This document shows, piece by piece, positions 43,396 through 52,891 of a stretch of 64,000 nt of DNA. Under the pieces are notes generated by a model. That model had not been told where the DNA came from. It saw only the letters and a list, made by a program, of their open reading frames with translations, and did no database searches. Within the stretch, counting starts at the first letter, position 1, and the number at the start of each line of letters is the position of its first letter. The stretch is from Flavobacterium phragmitis (lineage in GTDB: Bacteria; Bacteroidota; Bacteroidia; Flavobacteriales; Flavobacteriaceae). The stretch is from the NCBI RefSeq assembly GCF_900112575.1, contig NZ_FOMH01000019.1, forward strand, positions 40,859 through 104,858. Direction: 5' to 3'. Position numbers and translations under genes: made by a program.

Positions 43396-43920
43396 TTATA
43401 GAACACTAATTTCTTTAGCTGTATCAAATGTTTTTTTGCTTTTATCGAATGCCGTTGAGAAATAATTCATTTTGTTATAAGCAGTAAAATATCCTGTCTG
43501 ATTTCCAAAATCATTTGATCCTCCGGCAATTATAAATCTAACAGCATAGATGTCAGTCTTTTTGAGTTTTAACCATTCTGCCGGAGTAAAATAATAATAA
43601 GAAGTTGTTTTTCCATCAGCTGATTCTTTTACGTTTTTATCTGTACACGCAATAACATCTGCATTTGTTAAATCTACATACAAACCGCCGGCAATTCTAG
43701 CTTTGTCATTTGCAGTATCAATTGTAATTTTTAAAAGACCGCCTTTATCTGTTTTTGCTATTTGAATCTTTGCCTCACCTGTATAAGCATATTTTTCGCA
43801 GATAAAAGTGTATTCCTGAGTTGCAGGAAAAGGAGCTGAGCCTTTTACACTAATAGTTTGCTGTGCTTTTGCAAATGTCGAGATAAACAATAATAGAAGA
43901 AGGGATAATTTTAAATTCAT
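43396..43920 (-). CDS. Hypothetical secreted protein
   Basis: 174 residues. Signal peptide MNLKLSLLLLLFISTFAKAQ. The mature part is beta-rich (TISVKGSAPFPATQEYTFIC, GGLLKITIDTANDKARIAGG) with two Cys. I do not recognise a family. Its ATG is 9 bp from the stop of the lipoprotein gene upstream, so they are probably one operon. Confidence 0.6.
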   Translation of the reverse strand: MNLKLSLLLLLFISTFAKAQQTISVKGSAPFPATQEYTFICEKYAYTGEAKIQIAKTDKGGLLKITIDTANDKARIAGGLYVDLTNADVIACTDKNVKESADGKTTSYYYFTPAEWLKLKKTDIYAVRFIIAGGSNDFGNQTGYFTAYNKMNYFSTAFDKSKKTFDTAKEISVL

Positions 43921-43929
43921 ATTTTTAAT

Positions 43930-44406
43930 TTATTGATTAGCCAATTTAGCATCAAATTTTTCATCCCAGTCCATTGATTTTATGGCCGAAATGAGATTTT
44001 CATCATTTACAAAGACTCTCAATTCTTTGTTTGCAACTTTTTTACTGTACAAAGCGTGATAGCGATAAATGACTTCCTGTTTGGTTTTGTAAACTCCTTC
44101 CAGTTTTAAATCTATAAAGCTTCCGTAATACTGTCTAAACCTTTGACAGGTCTTGGTTAAACGTTCTTCGGTTGTGTTTTCCATCACCGATTTGGTTACT
44201 TCAGTTTCATTAAAAGGTTTAAATTTTGAAGTATTACAAGTCATCAACACTCTTTTTCCTAAATCATATGCTTTTTGCTGTTGATTTGCATTTATTTCAG
44301 ATCCGGAAACTTTCTTTATTTTTAAATCTTCAGTATCTCTGTTTACTGTTTTAGATTTACATCCAATTAATAATAACAAACATATAATCAATCCTGCTTT
44401 CTTCAT
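43930..44406 (-). CDS. Hypothetical lipoprotein
   Basis: 158 residues. Lipobox LIGC with Cys at residue 16 in MKKAGLIICLLLLIGCKSKT. The rest is a mixed alpha/beta domain with one later Cys pair (LMTCNTSKF, LTKTCQRF) and YRYHALYSKKVANKELRVF. The shape resembles small DUF3887-like lipoproteins, but I am not sure. It lies 6 bp after the M23 peptidase gene and 9 bp before the secreted protein gene. Confidence 0.6.
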   Translation of the reverse strand: MKKAGLIICLLLLIGCKSKTVNRDTEDLKIKKVSGSEINANQQQKAYDLGKRVLMTCNTSKFKPFNETEVTKSVMENTTEERLTKTCQRFRQYYGSFIDLKLEGVYKTKQEVIYRYHALYSKKVANKELRVFVNDENLISAIKSMDWDEKFDAKLANQ

Positions 44407-44412
44407 AACTAT

Positions 44413-45090
44413 TTAAGTAATTTTTAATAATAAGTTAGGATCGGGACAATTTTCGATATAAAAATTCAGGTCTTTTGTATTGCAGACACCAGGATAATCT
44501 CCTAGGTAATTTTCAATATTGTGTATGATTTGAAAATGGACATGCGGAGCATAATCTCCATTTACTGAGGCTTTTCCCAAGGTCGCAATCTTTTCGCCTT
44601 TTTTGAAATAGTCTCCGATCGTTAAGTTTTCTATACTTTCTAACGACAAATGTCCGTATAAAGTATAAAATTTTTGATTTTCTACTTCGTGTTCCAATAT
44701 TATGGTTGGTCCATAATCTCCCAATCCAATGTTGTTTTTAAAACTATGAACCTTGCCGTCTAATGCTGCAAGGACTATTGTTCCAGCTTCTGCCCATAAA
44801 TCTAAGCCAATATGAATATTGCGTTCCGGTTTTGATTCATTCAAAAAAATGGAACTTCGCTGATATAATGAGCGCCCTTCTATATAACCGCCAAAAGCAA
44901 CTTTGGCATTTTTTCTCTGCAGATAATCTGTAATGTATTTTTCAAAATCTTCTGATGTATTGAGTTTCGCATCAATCAGTTCCAGATTTGAAAAAGAAAG
45001 ATTAATAGGTGTGTATTCTGAAATACAAATTGTTTCATCAATAACTTTAGTAGGAGGTAAGGCGTTTAAAATGGAGGTAAGGGGTCTCAT
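44413..45090 (-). CDS. M23-family (LytM-type) peptidase
   Basis: 225 residues. Zinc-site motifs: HIGLDLW (His 93, Asp 97), YTLYGHLS (His 147) and YAPHVHFQI (His 183, His 185). This is the full LytM set of a functional peptidoglycan or peptide endopeptidase. No signal peptide or anchor is evident, which is unusual for a cell-wall enzyme. It might stay in the cytoplasm, or the true start might lie elsewhere. The methyltransferase-like gene lies 4 bp upstream. Confidence 0.88.
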   Translation of the reverse strand: MRPLTSILNALPPTKVIDETICISEYTPINLSFSNLELIDAKLNTSEDFEKYITDYLQRKNAKVAFGGYIEGRSLYQRSSIFLNESKPERNIHIGLDLWAEAGTIVLAALDGKVHSFKNNIGLGDYGPTIILEHEVENQKFYTLYGHLSLESIENLTIGDYFKKGEKIATLGKASVNGDYAPHVHFQIIHNIENYLGDYPGVCNTKDLNFYIENCPDPNLLLKIT

Positions 45091-45094
45091 GAAA

Positions 45095-45760
45095 TTAAGC
45101 TACTTTATTTATAATTATTATTTCGTTGTGTGTTTCAATTCGTGGCAACATTTTAGTAGTAAACAGTTCTGAATTTACTTCAGAAATATATTTTCGATTT
45201 CTGACATTATGTGCTTCATCCAGAATCATGGTGTTGAATAAAACATAACCTTTATCTTTCAATAAGGTACAGATTCTATCTAGAAAAAATTTTTCGAACA
45301 AGAAGTTAGGCATATGTGTATCTTCGAAAATATCAATAATAATAAGGTTGTATTTGTCTTTGGTTTTTAAAACAAATTCAAAAGCATCATCAATAACTAC
45401 TTCTAATTGTTTAATCTGATTGAGGTTGAAATACTGATTTGCAATCTGAATCATTTCAGGATCAATTTCAACACCCGTTATTTTTTCTTTATATTCAATT
45501 TCATCTACTAAGGTTTTAACAACACTTCCGCCAGCAACTCCTAATAATAAAATATGATCCATTTTTAGAATATTCTCATAGCCAATATTTCGAAGTCCGT
45601 ACCTTAATATACGCTGTAAACTTCCATAAGAATAGTTGGTATTTTCAGTATCTAAAACCAGTTCGCCATTTGCCCATGTAACCTCAATCATTTTGCTTCT
45701 TGCTGATTTCTTTTTAAATATTTTTATGGGGATAATGTAACTGAAAAATTTTCGAATCAT
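45095..45760 (-). CDS. Spermidine synthase-like SAM-dependent enzyme
   Basis: 221 residues. The Rossmann methyltransferase core shows ILLLGVAGGSVVKTL (motif I with GVAGG), TGVEIDPEMIQIANQYF (motif II acidic loop) and YNLIIIDIFED (motif IV). This is closest to the spermidine/spermine synthase fold and to the short orphan 'fused MFS/spermidine synthase' proteins without the MFS part. Aminopropyl transfer is not certain, because the N-terminal tetramer domain of SpeE is reduced. It is the first gene of the run down to 43396. Confidence 0.75.
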   Translation of the reverse strand: MIRKFFSYIIPIKIFKKKSARSKMIEVTWANGELVLDTENTNYSYGSLQRILRYGLRNIGYENILKMDHILLLGVAGGSVVKTLVDEIEYKEKITGVEIDPEMIQIANQYFNLNQIKQLEVVIDDAFEFVLKTKDKYNLIIIDIFEDTHMPNFLFEKFFLDRICTLLKDKGYVLFNTMILDEAHNVRNRKYISEVNSELFTTKMLPRIETHNEIIIINKVA

Positions 45761-45824
45761 TTTGTATGCTTTTACTCAAATTTACCATTAAATCTTTTAT
45801 TTTGAATCAAATATTACATCTTTA

Positions 45825-46376
45825 ATGAAAAAACTATTATATAAATTCTTATTCTTTAAGCTAATGGGCTGGAAGATAATAGGATTGAAAAATGCCGAAA
45901 TAAAAAAATGTATCCTAATGGTAATGCCTCATACCAGTAATCATGACTTTTACATAGGACTTTTTACCCGAGGCATCTCCGGATTACAAATGAATTGGGT
46001 AGGAAAGAAGGAATTATTCAGATTTCCGTTTGGTTATTATTTTAGAAATGTAGGCGGAGAACCTTTAGATCGTACTGGCGGATTAAACAAAGTAGATTCT
46101 ATAGCCGCAATTTTTGAACGCAAAGAAATCTTTCGTTTGGCTGTCGCACCAGAAGGAACCCGAAAAGCAGTTAAAGAAATTAAAACCGGATTTTATTTTA
46201 TAGCGCTTAAAGCGAAAGTCCCAATTGTTCCTGTAGCTTTTGACTGGGGCAAAAAAGAAGTAAATCTTGGAGAGCCATTTTATCCAACCGGAAATTATGA
46301 AGCCGACTTTGAAGTTTTGAAAAAACATTATGAAGGAGTTTTGGGGAAAATTCCTGAAAATGGATATTCATTTTAA
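45825..46376 (+). CDS. 1-acyl-sn-glycerol-3-phosphate acyltransferase (PlsC-like)
   Basis: 183 residues. The acyltransferase motif H-x4-D is MPHTSNHD (His 36, Asp 41) and the phosphate-binding motif is VAPEGTR near residues 106-112. The protein is short and lacks long membrane helices, like the monotopic PlsC group in Flavobacteria. It would add an acyl chain to lysophosphatidic acid or an ornithine/glycine lipid precursor at the inner membrane. Divergent from the preceding gene, 64 bp apart. Confidence 0.85.
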   Translation: MKKLLYKFLFFKLMGWKIIGLKNAEIKKCILMVMPHTSNHDFYIGLFTRGISGLQMNWVGKKELFRFPFGYYFRNVGGEPLDRTGGLNKVDSIAAIFERKEIFRLAVAPEGTRKAVKEIKTGFYFIALKAKVPIVPVAFDWGKKEVNLGEPFYPTGNYEADFEVLKKHYEGVLGKIPENGYSF

Positions 46377-46460
46377 AAAGAAACAGTAGCGTTTATTTTA
46401 CCAGTAAAACCAATCAAATGGATTTTTCGTAAGTATAATTAACTATCAAAAATTATATTT

Positions 46461-47465
46461 ATGAAAAAACTATTTATTACATCGGCCTTTTTACTATTGA
46501 TTTTTACGTCTTGTGACAGTGGTGATTCTGAAAAAACAAATTCATCTGAAGCTGTCTTATTTACATCCAGCAATACTTCTGGAAAGATTAGTTATCAAGA
46601 TTTATTATCAACTTCAGCAATGGTTAAATCCTTTACTATTGCATCACTTGATGCCGAAGGAGTGTCTTATAATAGCGATACAGATGCAGTTATTGTTGCT
46701 TCAAGAACTAACAATAGACTGGAAACTTACACTGGTATAAAAGATGCCATAAAAACAGGTATCGATAATTTAAAGTTAACTTTGAGCGGTCTGAATACTG
46801 AATTTACAAATGCAAGAGAAACTGCTGTTTCTGGAGATATAGTTATCGTTGCACAAGATCAGTTTGCTTCAAACGGAATGACAAATAAACTTTTTGTTTA
46901 TAAAAAAACTACAACTGGCTTTTCTCTTTTAAAAACATTTACAACCGATTTTAAATTATGGGGAATTCATGTAAACGGGAATGATTTGTATGCTGTAGCT
47001 GACCTGACAGGCGATATTGTTTTGTTTAAAGACTACATGAATAATGCATCTGGAACAATTACTGCTACAAAAAGAGTAACGATTGCAGGCTTAGTTCGTA
47101 CACACGGAATCACTTATTCTGCTTCAGATGATACTATGATTTTAACAGATGTAGGAAGTGCAACTTCTGGAACAGATGGAGGACTGATTTTTATAAAAAA
47201 CTTTACAAGTGTATTTAATTCAACTTCTGCTTCAGGAACAATTGCGCAGACAAATCAAATAAGAATTTATGGACCAAATTCGCTTTTAGGAAATCCTGTG
47301 GATGTCGCTTACGATCATGTTACAAAAAAGGTTTATGTTGCTGAAAGATTAAATGCGGGAGGAGAAGTTCTAACTTATACCTATCCAACAGCGTCTGGTG
47401 ATTTTGCTCCAACTAATGTAAGATTAGAAGCGGGTGTAACGTCTGTTTTTGTTTTTAGAAAATAA
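46461..47465 (+). CDS. Hypothetical lipoprotein with beta-propeller-like repeats
   Basis: 334 residues. Lipobox FTSC with Cys 18, followed by DSGDSEK, an acidic stretch like the flavobacterial surface-export signal. The body repeats Asp/Ser/Gly-rich strand pairs about every 50 residues (SYNSDTDAVIVASRTNNRLE, VNGNDLYAVADLTGDIVLF, YSASDDTMILTDVGSATSG, YDHVTKKVYVAERLNAGG). This is compatible with an NHL or 7-blade propeller. Likely on the outer membrane. A strong terminator follows. Confidence 0.65.
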   Translation: MKKLFITSAFLLLIFTSCDSGDSEKTNSSEAVLFTSSNTSGKISYQDLLSTSAMVKSFTIASLDAEGVSYNSDTDAVIVASRTNNRLETYTGIKDAIKTGIDNLKLTLSGLNTEFTNARETAVSGDIVIVAQDQFASNGMTNKLFVYKKTTTGFSLLKTFTTDFKLWGIHVNGNDLYAVADLTGDIVLFKDYMNNASGTITATKRVTIAGLVRTHGITYSASDDTMILTDVGSATSGTDGGLIFIKNFTSVFNSTSASGTIAQTNQIRIYGPNSLLGNPVDVAYDHVTKKVYVAERLNAGGEVLTYTYPTASGDFAPTNVRLEAGVTSVFVFRK

Positions 47466-47487
47466 CTTTCAGAAAAAAATACTATTC

Positions 47488-47522
47488 AGCCTGATTCAGA
47501 ATTCTGAATCAGGCTTTTTTTC
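47488..47522 (+). terminator. Terminator of the 46461-47465 lipoprotein gene
   Basis: 14-bp perfect palindrome AGCCTGATTCAGAA/TTCTGAATCAGGCT followed by a T-run, 22 bp after the stop codon. Confidence 0.92.
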
Positions 47523-47730
47523 AAACGCGTGAGAATCGTGTATTTGAAAATTTTCTGTACCAATCTCCAAATACGCTCTAATTTTTCAATTATGAAAAAT
47601 GAGGCATAAATATACTTTTATAAAGATTAGAACTTTCCAAGATCAAATTCAGTTGTTGTTTAAAAAAAATGATTACACTATTAAATTGTTAAAGCTTGCC
47701 CGCTTTTATAATTGTAAAAATAAAGATCTT

Positions 47731-47738
47731 TACTTTTG
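47731..47738 (+). promoter_or_regulatory. -7 box that decides the M14 peptidase start
   Basis: TACTTTTG fits TAnnTTTG. It overlaps a TTG (47736) that would otherwise extend the gene upstream, so translation more likely begins at ATG 47757. Confidence 0.5.
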
Positions 47739-47756
47739 TCAACTAATCAAAACATA

Positions 47757-48911
47757 ATGAATTTAGAAAATCTTTTTATACAATACAAAGAGCAGAGTAT
47801 ATCTGGGAGATATTTGACTTTAGATCATATTCAGCCCCTTTTAGATAGATTAAACACCAACAATCAAGTACAAATTATAGGAAAGTCTGTTTTAGGCGAA
47901 CCTATATATAGTTATCAAATTGGCACTGGAGCAACACGAGTATATCTATGGTCTCAGATGCACGGAAACGAAAGCACCACAACCAAAGCATCATTTGACT
48001 TTATCAATTTATTGAATGATGATACTGATTTTGCTAAAAGAATGCTCAATACCTTTACTTTTTACTGGATTCCGATATTAAATCCGGATGGTGCTAGATT
48101 CTATACGAGAGCAAATTCTAATGAAATTGATTTAAACAGAGATTCACAAGACCTGACTCAACCAGAAAGTAAAGTTTTGCGCAAAGTTTTTGAAGACTTT
48201 AAACCACACTATTGTTTTAATCTTCATGATCAGCGCACTATTTTTGGAGCTGGAACGGAAGGAAAACCGGCTACAGTTTCTTTTTTGGCTCCTTCTTATA
48301 ACGATGAAAGAGAAGTAAATGAGAATAGACAAAAAGCTATAAATATCATTGCAGGCATTAATAAAGTACTTCAGGAATATATTCCAGGACAGGTTGGACG
48401 TTTTGACGACTCATTTAATATTAATTGTATTGGAGACACTTTTCAATATTTAGGAGTTCCAACGATCTTATTTGAAGCAGGGCATTATCCGGGCGATTAC
48501 GACAGAGAAATTACACGTAAGTACATATTTTTCTCGTTAATTTTGAGCTTTAAACTTATTTCCGAAAACGATTTAGTGGATAACCGAATTGGTGAATATT
48601 TGAATATTTCACAAAATAATGTGGTTTTTTATGATTTTATGTATAAAAATGTCAAAATAAATTATGATGGTATCGAAATTATTACGAATTTTGTCGCACA
48701 ATACAAAGAGGAATTAATCGAAAATAAGATTCATTTTAACGCCTATATAGCAGAAGTAGGTGATTTGGGAAATTTCTTTGGACATTATGAATATGACGCA
48801 AAAGGCGAAGAATATTCGGATGATTTCTTAAATTTTCCAAAAGTGGGTCAAAAAGCAAATTTTTATTTAAATAAAAATGTTAAATTTGTTAACGGATTAA
48901 TAAAAAGTTAA
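47757..48911 (+). CDS. M14-family zinc carboxypeptidase
   Basis: 384 residues from ATG 47757 (an earlier TTG at 47736 lies within the promoter box and is rejected). Zinc ligands: MHGNEST (His and Glu near 68-71) and the later His of CFNLHDQRT near 155. The catalytic Glu is in TILFEAGHYPGD near 240. The substrate-binding NPDG and Arg (LNRDSQD) are present. No signal peptide is visible, so a cytoplasmic peptidase acting on peptides or a cell-wall tail is suggested. The next gene, an Lrp regulator, follows 77 bp later. Confidence 0.88.
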   Translation: MNLENLFIQYKEQSISGRYLTLDHIQPLLDRLNTNNQVQIIGKSVLGEPIYSYQIGTGATRVYLWSQMHGNESTTTKASFDFINLLNDDTDFAKRMLNTFTFYWIPILNPDGARFYTRANSNEIDLNRDSQDLTQPESKVLRKVFEDFKPHYCFNLHDQRTIFGAGTEGKPATVSFLAPSYNDEREVNENRQKAINIIAGINKVLQEYIPGQVGRFDDSFNINCIGDTFQYLGVPTILFEAGHYPGDYDREITRKYIFFSLILSFKLISENDLVDNRIGEYLNISQNNVVFYDFMYKNVKINYDGIEIITNFVAQYKEELIENKIHFNAYIAEVGDLGNFFGHYEYDAKGEEYSDDFLNFPKVGQKANFYLNKNVKFVNGLIKS

Positions 48912-48988
48912 TTTTTATGTGAATTTCTTGTTTTTTATATATAATTTTATACTTTGTAATAGCAATTAGTAATATTAATTAAACAATT

Positions 48989-49468
48989 ATGAGTAAATTT
49001 CGTTTAGATGAAGTAGATCACCAGATTTTAGATATGTTAATAGACAATACGAGAGTTCCGTTTACTGACATTGCAAAAAAATTATTGATATCTGCTGGAA
49101 CAGTACATGTTAGAGTAAAAAAGATGGAAGACGCAGGTATAATCATGGGGTCTTCTTTAGCTTTAGATTACGATAAATTAGGGTATTCTTTTATTGCTTA
49201 TGTGGGTGTATTTCTAAATAATACCTCTCAGACAAAATTTGTATTAGAACGAATTAACCAAATTCCATTCGTTACTGTAGCTTCTGTAACTACAGGAAAA
49301 TTCAATATTTTTTGCAAAATTAGAGCAAAAGATACTAAGCACGCGAAAGAAGTTATCTTTATGATTGATGATATCGATGGTGTTTACAGAACTGAAACTA
49401 TGATTTCTTTAGAGGAAAGTATAAACGATAAGAAGCGTTTGATGCATACTATTTTCAAAAATATGTAA
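48989..49468 (+). CDS. Lrp/AsnC-family transcriptional regulator
   Basis: 159 residues. N-terminal winged helix (LDEVDHQILDMLIDNTRVPFTDIAKKLLIS) and C-terminal RAM domain (YVGVFLNNTSQTKFVLERIN ... SVTTGKFNIFCKIRAKDTKH), quoted in parts. Such proteins sense amino acids and form octamers on DNA. It lies between the M14 peptidase and PEP carboxylase genes and might respond to amino-acid supply. A terminator follows. Confidence 0.93.
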   Translation: MSKFRLDEVDHQILDMLIDNTRVPFTDIAKKLLISAGTVHVRVKKMEDAGIIMGSSLALDYDKLGYSFIAYVGVFLNNTSQTKFVLERINQIPFVTVASVTTGKFNIFCKIRAKDTKHAKEVIFMIDDIDGVYRTETMISLEESINDKKRLMHTIFKNM

Positions 49469-49498
49469 TAACTTTTCTTGAATGCTATATTAAAATAT

Positions 49499-49526
49499 AC
49501 CTCAAGTTTATTCTTGGGGTTTTTTT
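49499..49526 (+). terminator. Terminator of the Lrp-type gene
   Basis: 8-bp stem ACCTCAAG/CTTGGGGT with one G-U pair, 6-nt loop, then T7, 30 bp past the stop. Confidence 0.8.
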
Positions 49527-49559
49527 ATGACTAATTAACCAACCAACTATAACACAATT

Positions 49560-52145
49560 ATGTATACGTTGCCGAAAATCGAGCGTTTTAATCAAGACGT
49601 TCTCTCAAAATACCACATTTATAATAGTGTTTTTATAACATTACCATTTGATTCTATAGATAATACAGGAGTTCTACTTCCTTTATTTACAGAAACTTGC
49701 GAGACGGGCTTTAAAAAACAAGAAACTCCAAAAGAAATTTTTGATTTCTTCTCTAATAAATTTCTAAGTAACGCTTCTGAAACTGAAAAAATTGACTTAA
49801 TGTTTCGATTTATTCAATATATAGAGCGCCAGATTGTATTGTTTGATGCTATTGAAGATGCTGCTTTTCCAGAAGTGAATAATATGGAAGGACGTGGTTC
49901 TTTGCGTGACATTAAAGAAAAGTCAGATGCTAAGGAAAAAGACGATGAATTAGTTGAGTTTTTAGAAAACTTCAATGTTCGTACGGTTTTAACGGCGCAC
50001 CCAACTCAGTTTTATCCTGGACCAGTATTAGGAATTATTAACGATTTAACTGAAGCTATTCGTCAGAATGATTTGCTTAAGATTAAACAATTATTAGCGC
50101 AGTTAGGAAAAACGCCTTTTATCCAGCACGAAAAACCAAATCCTTATGATGAAGCAGTAAGTTTGATCTGGTATTTGGAAAATGTTTTTTATGCTACAGC
50201 TGGAGAAATTGTTCATTATCTTCAGAAAAATATCAAAGAAGGAACTCCAATCCAAAACCAATTAATTAAACTTGGTTTCTGGCCGGGAGGTGACCGTGAC
50301 GGAAATCCATTCGTTACTACAGAAATTACACTTAAAGTTGCAGATCGTTTAAGAACTTCAATTTTGAAATGTTATTATGTAGAAATGAGAAACCTTAAGC
50401 GTAAGCTAACTTTCTCAGGTGTAGATACTTTAGTAGCTGATCTTGAACATAAACTTTATCGTTCTGTATTCTATTCTAAAGGTGATATTTTCATTACTTT
50501 AGAAGAATTGTTGACTCAGTTAAATAAAATTAGAGATATTATAATCGAAAAACATCAGTCATTATACTTAGATGAATTAGAAGCCCTTTTGGTTAAAATT
50601 AATTTATTTGGATTTCATTTTGCGACTTTAGATATCCGTCAAAATAGTAAAATCCATAATAAAGTATTTAAGGATGTTGTAGATTATTATTTGAATTCTG
50701 GTTCAGCAATTTTCCCTACGAATTATTATGAATTGACAGAAAATCAAAAAATTGATGTTTTATCTAAAGTAAAAGGAGATTTAAATCCGGCTGATTTTAC
50801 TGATGAAATTACAAGATCTACTTTAGAATCTGTTCAGGCTATTAAAACGATTCAGAAAAATAATGGAGAAGAAGGAGCAAACCGTTATATTATTAGTAAT
50901 AACGAAAGTGCCTTGAACGTAATGGAAACTTTCGCGATGATTCGTTTGAACAATTGGGAAAATCCTACTGTAGATGTTATTCCACTTTTTGAATCTGTTG
51001 ATGATTTGCAGAATGCACATTCTGTTATGGAGCAGTTGTATACTAATCCTGAATATTCTAAGCATTTAAAATCAAGAGGAAACAAGCAGACTATCATGCT
51101 TGGTTTCTCTGACGGAACAAAAGATGGTGGTTATTTAATGGCGAATTGGAGTATTTATCAAGCAAAAATTTCATTGACTGAAATTTCTAGAAAATACGGA
51201 ATTAAAGCTATTTTCTTTGACGGCCGTGGAGGACCACCTGCTCGTGGAGGAGGAAAAACGCATAAATTCTATGCTTCTTTAGGGCCAAAAATCGAAAATA
51301 ACGAAATTCAGATTACGGTTCAGGGACAGACTATTAGTTCTAATTTCGGGACTTTAGATTCTTGTCGTTATAATATTGAAAACTTATTGACAGCCGGAGT
51401 TACAAATCAGGTTTTTGGAAAAGATAAAAATGAATTATCAGCTGATGAAACTCAGATTCTAAATCAATTAGCCGATTTAGGTTACCAAAAATATTTAAGT
51501 TTTAAGAATCATCCGAAGTTTATTCCGTATTTGGAAAAAATGAGTACGTTGAAATATTACTCTAAAACAAACATTGGAAGCCGTCCATCTAAAAGAAGTA
51601 AATCAGAATCTCTTGATTTTGCTGACTTAAGAGCGATTCCATTCGTAGGTTCATGGAGTCAGTTAAAACAAAACGTTCCTGGATTCTTTGGTGTGGGTTC
51701 TGCATTAAAACATTTTGAAGAAAGCGGTCAATGGGACAAAGTAAGTGATTTGTATCATAACTCTCTGTTTTTCAAAACTTTATTAGAAAACAGTATGATG
51801 TCATTGGCAAAATCATTCCTGCCTTTAACAGCTTATATGAGTAAAGATCCTGAATTTGGAGAATTCTGGAATATTATTCACACTGAGTTTTTGGAAACAA
51901 AAAGACTTCTTTTGAAAATTGCAGGGCACAAAACTTTGATGGAAAATTATCCTGATGGTATTGCTTCAATTCAGATTAGAGAGCGTATTGTATTGCCTTT
52001 ATTGACAATTCAACAATATGCCTTATTGAGAATTAATGAATTGAACAAAGCAGAAGTTCCAAACGAAGATTTGATTAAAGTTTACGAGAAAATTGTAACA
52101 AGATCTCTTTTTGGAAACACTAATGCAAGTAGAAACTCTGCTTAA
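49560..52145 (+). CDS. ppc: Phosphoenolpyruvate carboxylase
   Basis: 861 residues. Active-site motifs: TAHPTQFYPGP near 145 (catalytic His), WPGGDRDGNPFV near 241, GFSDGTKDGGY near 515 and the Gly-rich loop FDGRGGPPARGGGK near 551-564. The C-terminus NASRNSA matches the allosteric-site end seen in Bacteroidota enzymes. It makes oxaloacetate from PEP and bicarbonate to refill the TCA cycle. The DinB gene follows 21 bp later on the same strand. Confidence 0.97.
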   Translation: MYTLPKIERFNQDVLSKYHIYNSVFITLPFDSIDNTGVLLPLFTETCETGFKKQETPKEIFDFFSNKFLSNASETEKIDLMFRFIQYIERQIVLFDAIEDAAFPEVNNMEGRGSLRDIKEKSDAKEKDDELVEFLENFNVRTVLTAHPTQFYPGPVLGIINDLTEAIRQNDLLKIKQLLAQLGKTPFIQHEKPNPYDEAVSLIWYLENVFYATAGEIVHYLQKNIKEGTPIQNQLIKLGFWPGGDRDGNPFVTTEITLKVADRLRTSILKCYYVEMRNLKRKLTFSGVDTLVADLEHKLYRSVFYSKGDIFITLEELLTQLNKIRDIIIEKHQSLYLDELEALLVKINLFGFHFATLDIRQNSKIHNKVFKDVVDYYLNSGSAIFPTNYYELTENQKIDVLSKVKGDLNPADFTDEITRSTLESVQAIKTIQKNNGEEGANRYIISNNESALNVMETFAMIRLNNWENPTVDVIPLFESVDDLQNAHSVMEQLYTNPEYSKHLKSRGNKQTIMLGFSDGTKDGGYLMANWSIYQAKISLTEISRKYGIKAIFFDGRGGPPARGGGKTHKFYASLGPKIENNEIQITVQGQTISSNFGTLDSCRYNIENLLTAGVTNQVFGKDKNELSADETQILNQLADLGYQKYLSFKNHPKFIPYLEKMSTLKYYSKTNIGSRPSKRSKSESLDFADLRAIPFVGSWSQLKQNVPGFFGVGSALKHFEESGQWDKVSDLYHNSLFFKTLLENSMMSLAKSFLPLTAYMSKDPEFGEFWNIIHTEFLETKRLLLKIAGHKTLMENYPDGIASIQIRERIVLPLLTIQQYALLRINELNKAEVPNEDLIKVYEKIVTRSLFGNTNASRNSA

Positions 52146-52166
52146 TAAATAATTAAATTTTACAAT

Positions 52167-52682
52167 ATGTACGTTAGCGAAATAGCAGAAAACGAATATT
52201 CAGGTCATTTTGGAACTTATTTGAAACAAGCAGGAGAAGGCAAATTACTTGAAGAGTTAGAAATTTCTCTTCATGATTTTATTCGATTTGTTCAAAATCT
52301 TCCGATGGACAAATTTGACTATCGCTATGCAGAAGGAAAATGGACGATTAAAGAAATTATTCAGCATGTAATTGATACTGAACGTATTTTTGCTTACAGA
52401 GCTTTACGCTTTTCAAGAAATGACAAAACGCCTTTGCCAAGTTTTGAAGAACAAGATTATGCTGACAATACTGATGCCAATTCCAGACATCTTCAGGATT
52501 TATTGACCGAACTTTCTGCGGTAAGACATTCCAATTTATTGTTTTACAAAAGTTTATCAGATGAACAATTGAAAAGAATAGGAACTGCTTCTGGTAATCA
52601 AATTTCTGTCCGTGCTTTAGGTTTTATAATAATTGGACATCAAAAACATCATCAGAAAGTTTTTGAAGAAAGGTATTTATAA
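52167..52682 (+). CDS. DinB-family (DUF664/YfiT-like) metal-binding protein
   Basis: 171 residues. Four-helix bundle with the three His metal site: WTIKEIIQHVIDTERIFAYR (His near 67), and the C-terminal GFIIIGHQKHHQKVFEERYL (His near 157 and 160). DinB/YfiT proteins are probable thiol transferases, in several cases using bacillithiol. The presence of YpdA in this genome would fit that. It is downstream of ppc and probably co-transcribed. Confidence 0.87.
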   Translation: MYVSEIAENEYSGHFGTYLKQAGEGKLLEELEISLHDFIRFVQNLPMDKFDYRYAEGKWTIKEIIQHVIDTERIFAYRALRFSRNDKTPLPSFEEQDYADNTDANSRHLQDLLTELSAVRHSNLLFYKSLSDEQLKRIGTASGNQISVRALGFIIIGHQKHHQKVFEERYL

Positions 52683-52704
52683 AGTTTCCATTTTATGATA
52701 AATC

Positions 52705-52736
52705 AAACCCGACAGGTTTTAAAACCTGTCGGGTTT
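52705..52736. repeat. Palindromic repeat, copy 3
   Basis: Arms AAACCCGACAGGTTTT/AAAACCTGTCGGGTTT without a spacer, between convergent DinB and recQ genes. Confidence 0.85.
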
Positions 52737-52772
52737 TGTTGTTTTAATAAACGTAACTGTTCATTTACATAA

Positions 52773-52880
52773 TTTTGTCATTTTTACTGAAAGGAGAAAT
52801 AACACTCGAAACTCTACAAAGATTTGTTATTTTCTTTGTGGAAAAACTAGTGTGATTTCTCCTTCGTCGAAATGACAAAA
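52773..52880. repeat. Long hairpin element, MITE-like or terminator-like
   Basis: Arms of about 32-34 bp (52773-52806 and 52849-52880) share TTTTGTCATTT and GGAGAAAT with a few mismatches. The inner part (TCTACAAAGA...TCTTTGTGGA) pairs too. The words ATTTCGACGAAGGAGAAATC resemble a widely dispersed flavobacterial intergenic repeat. The protein frames across it are not real genes. It lies just past recQ. Confidence 0.7.
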
Positions 52881-52891
52881 AAATGAAGTTT

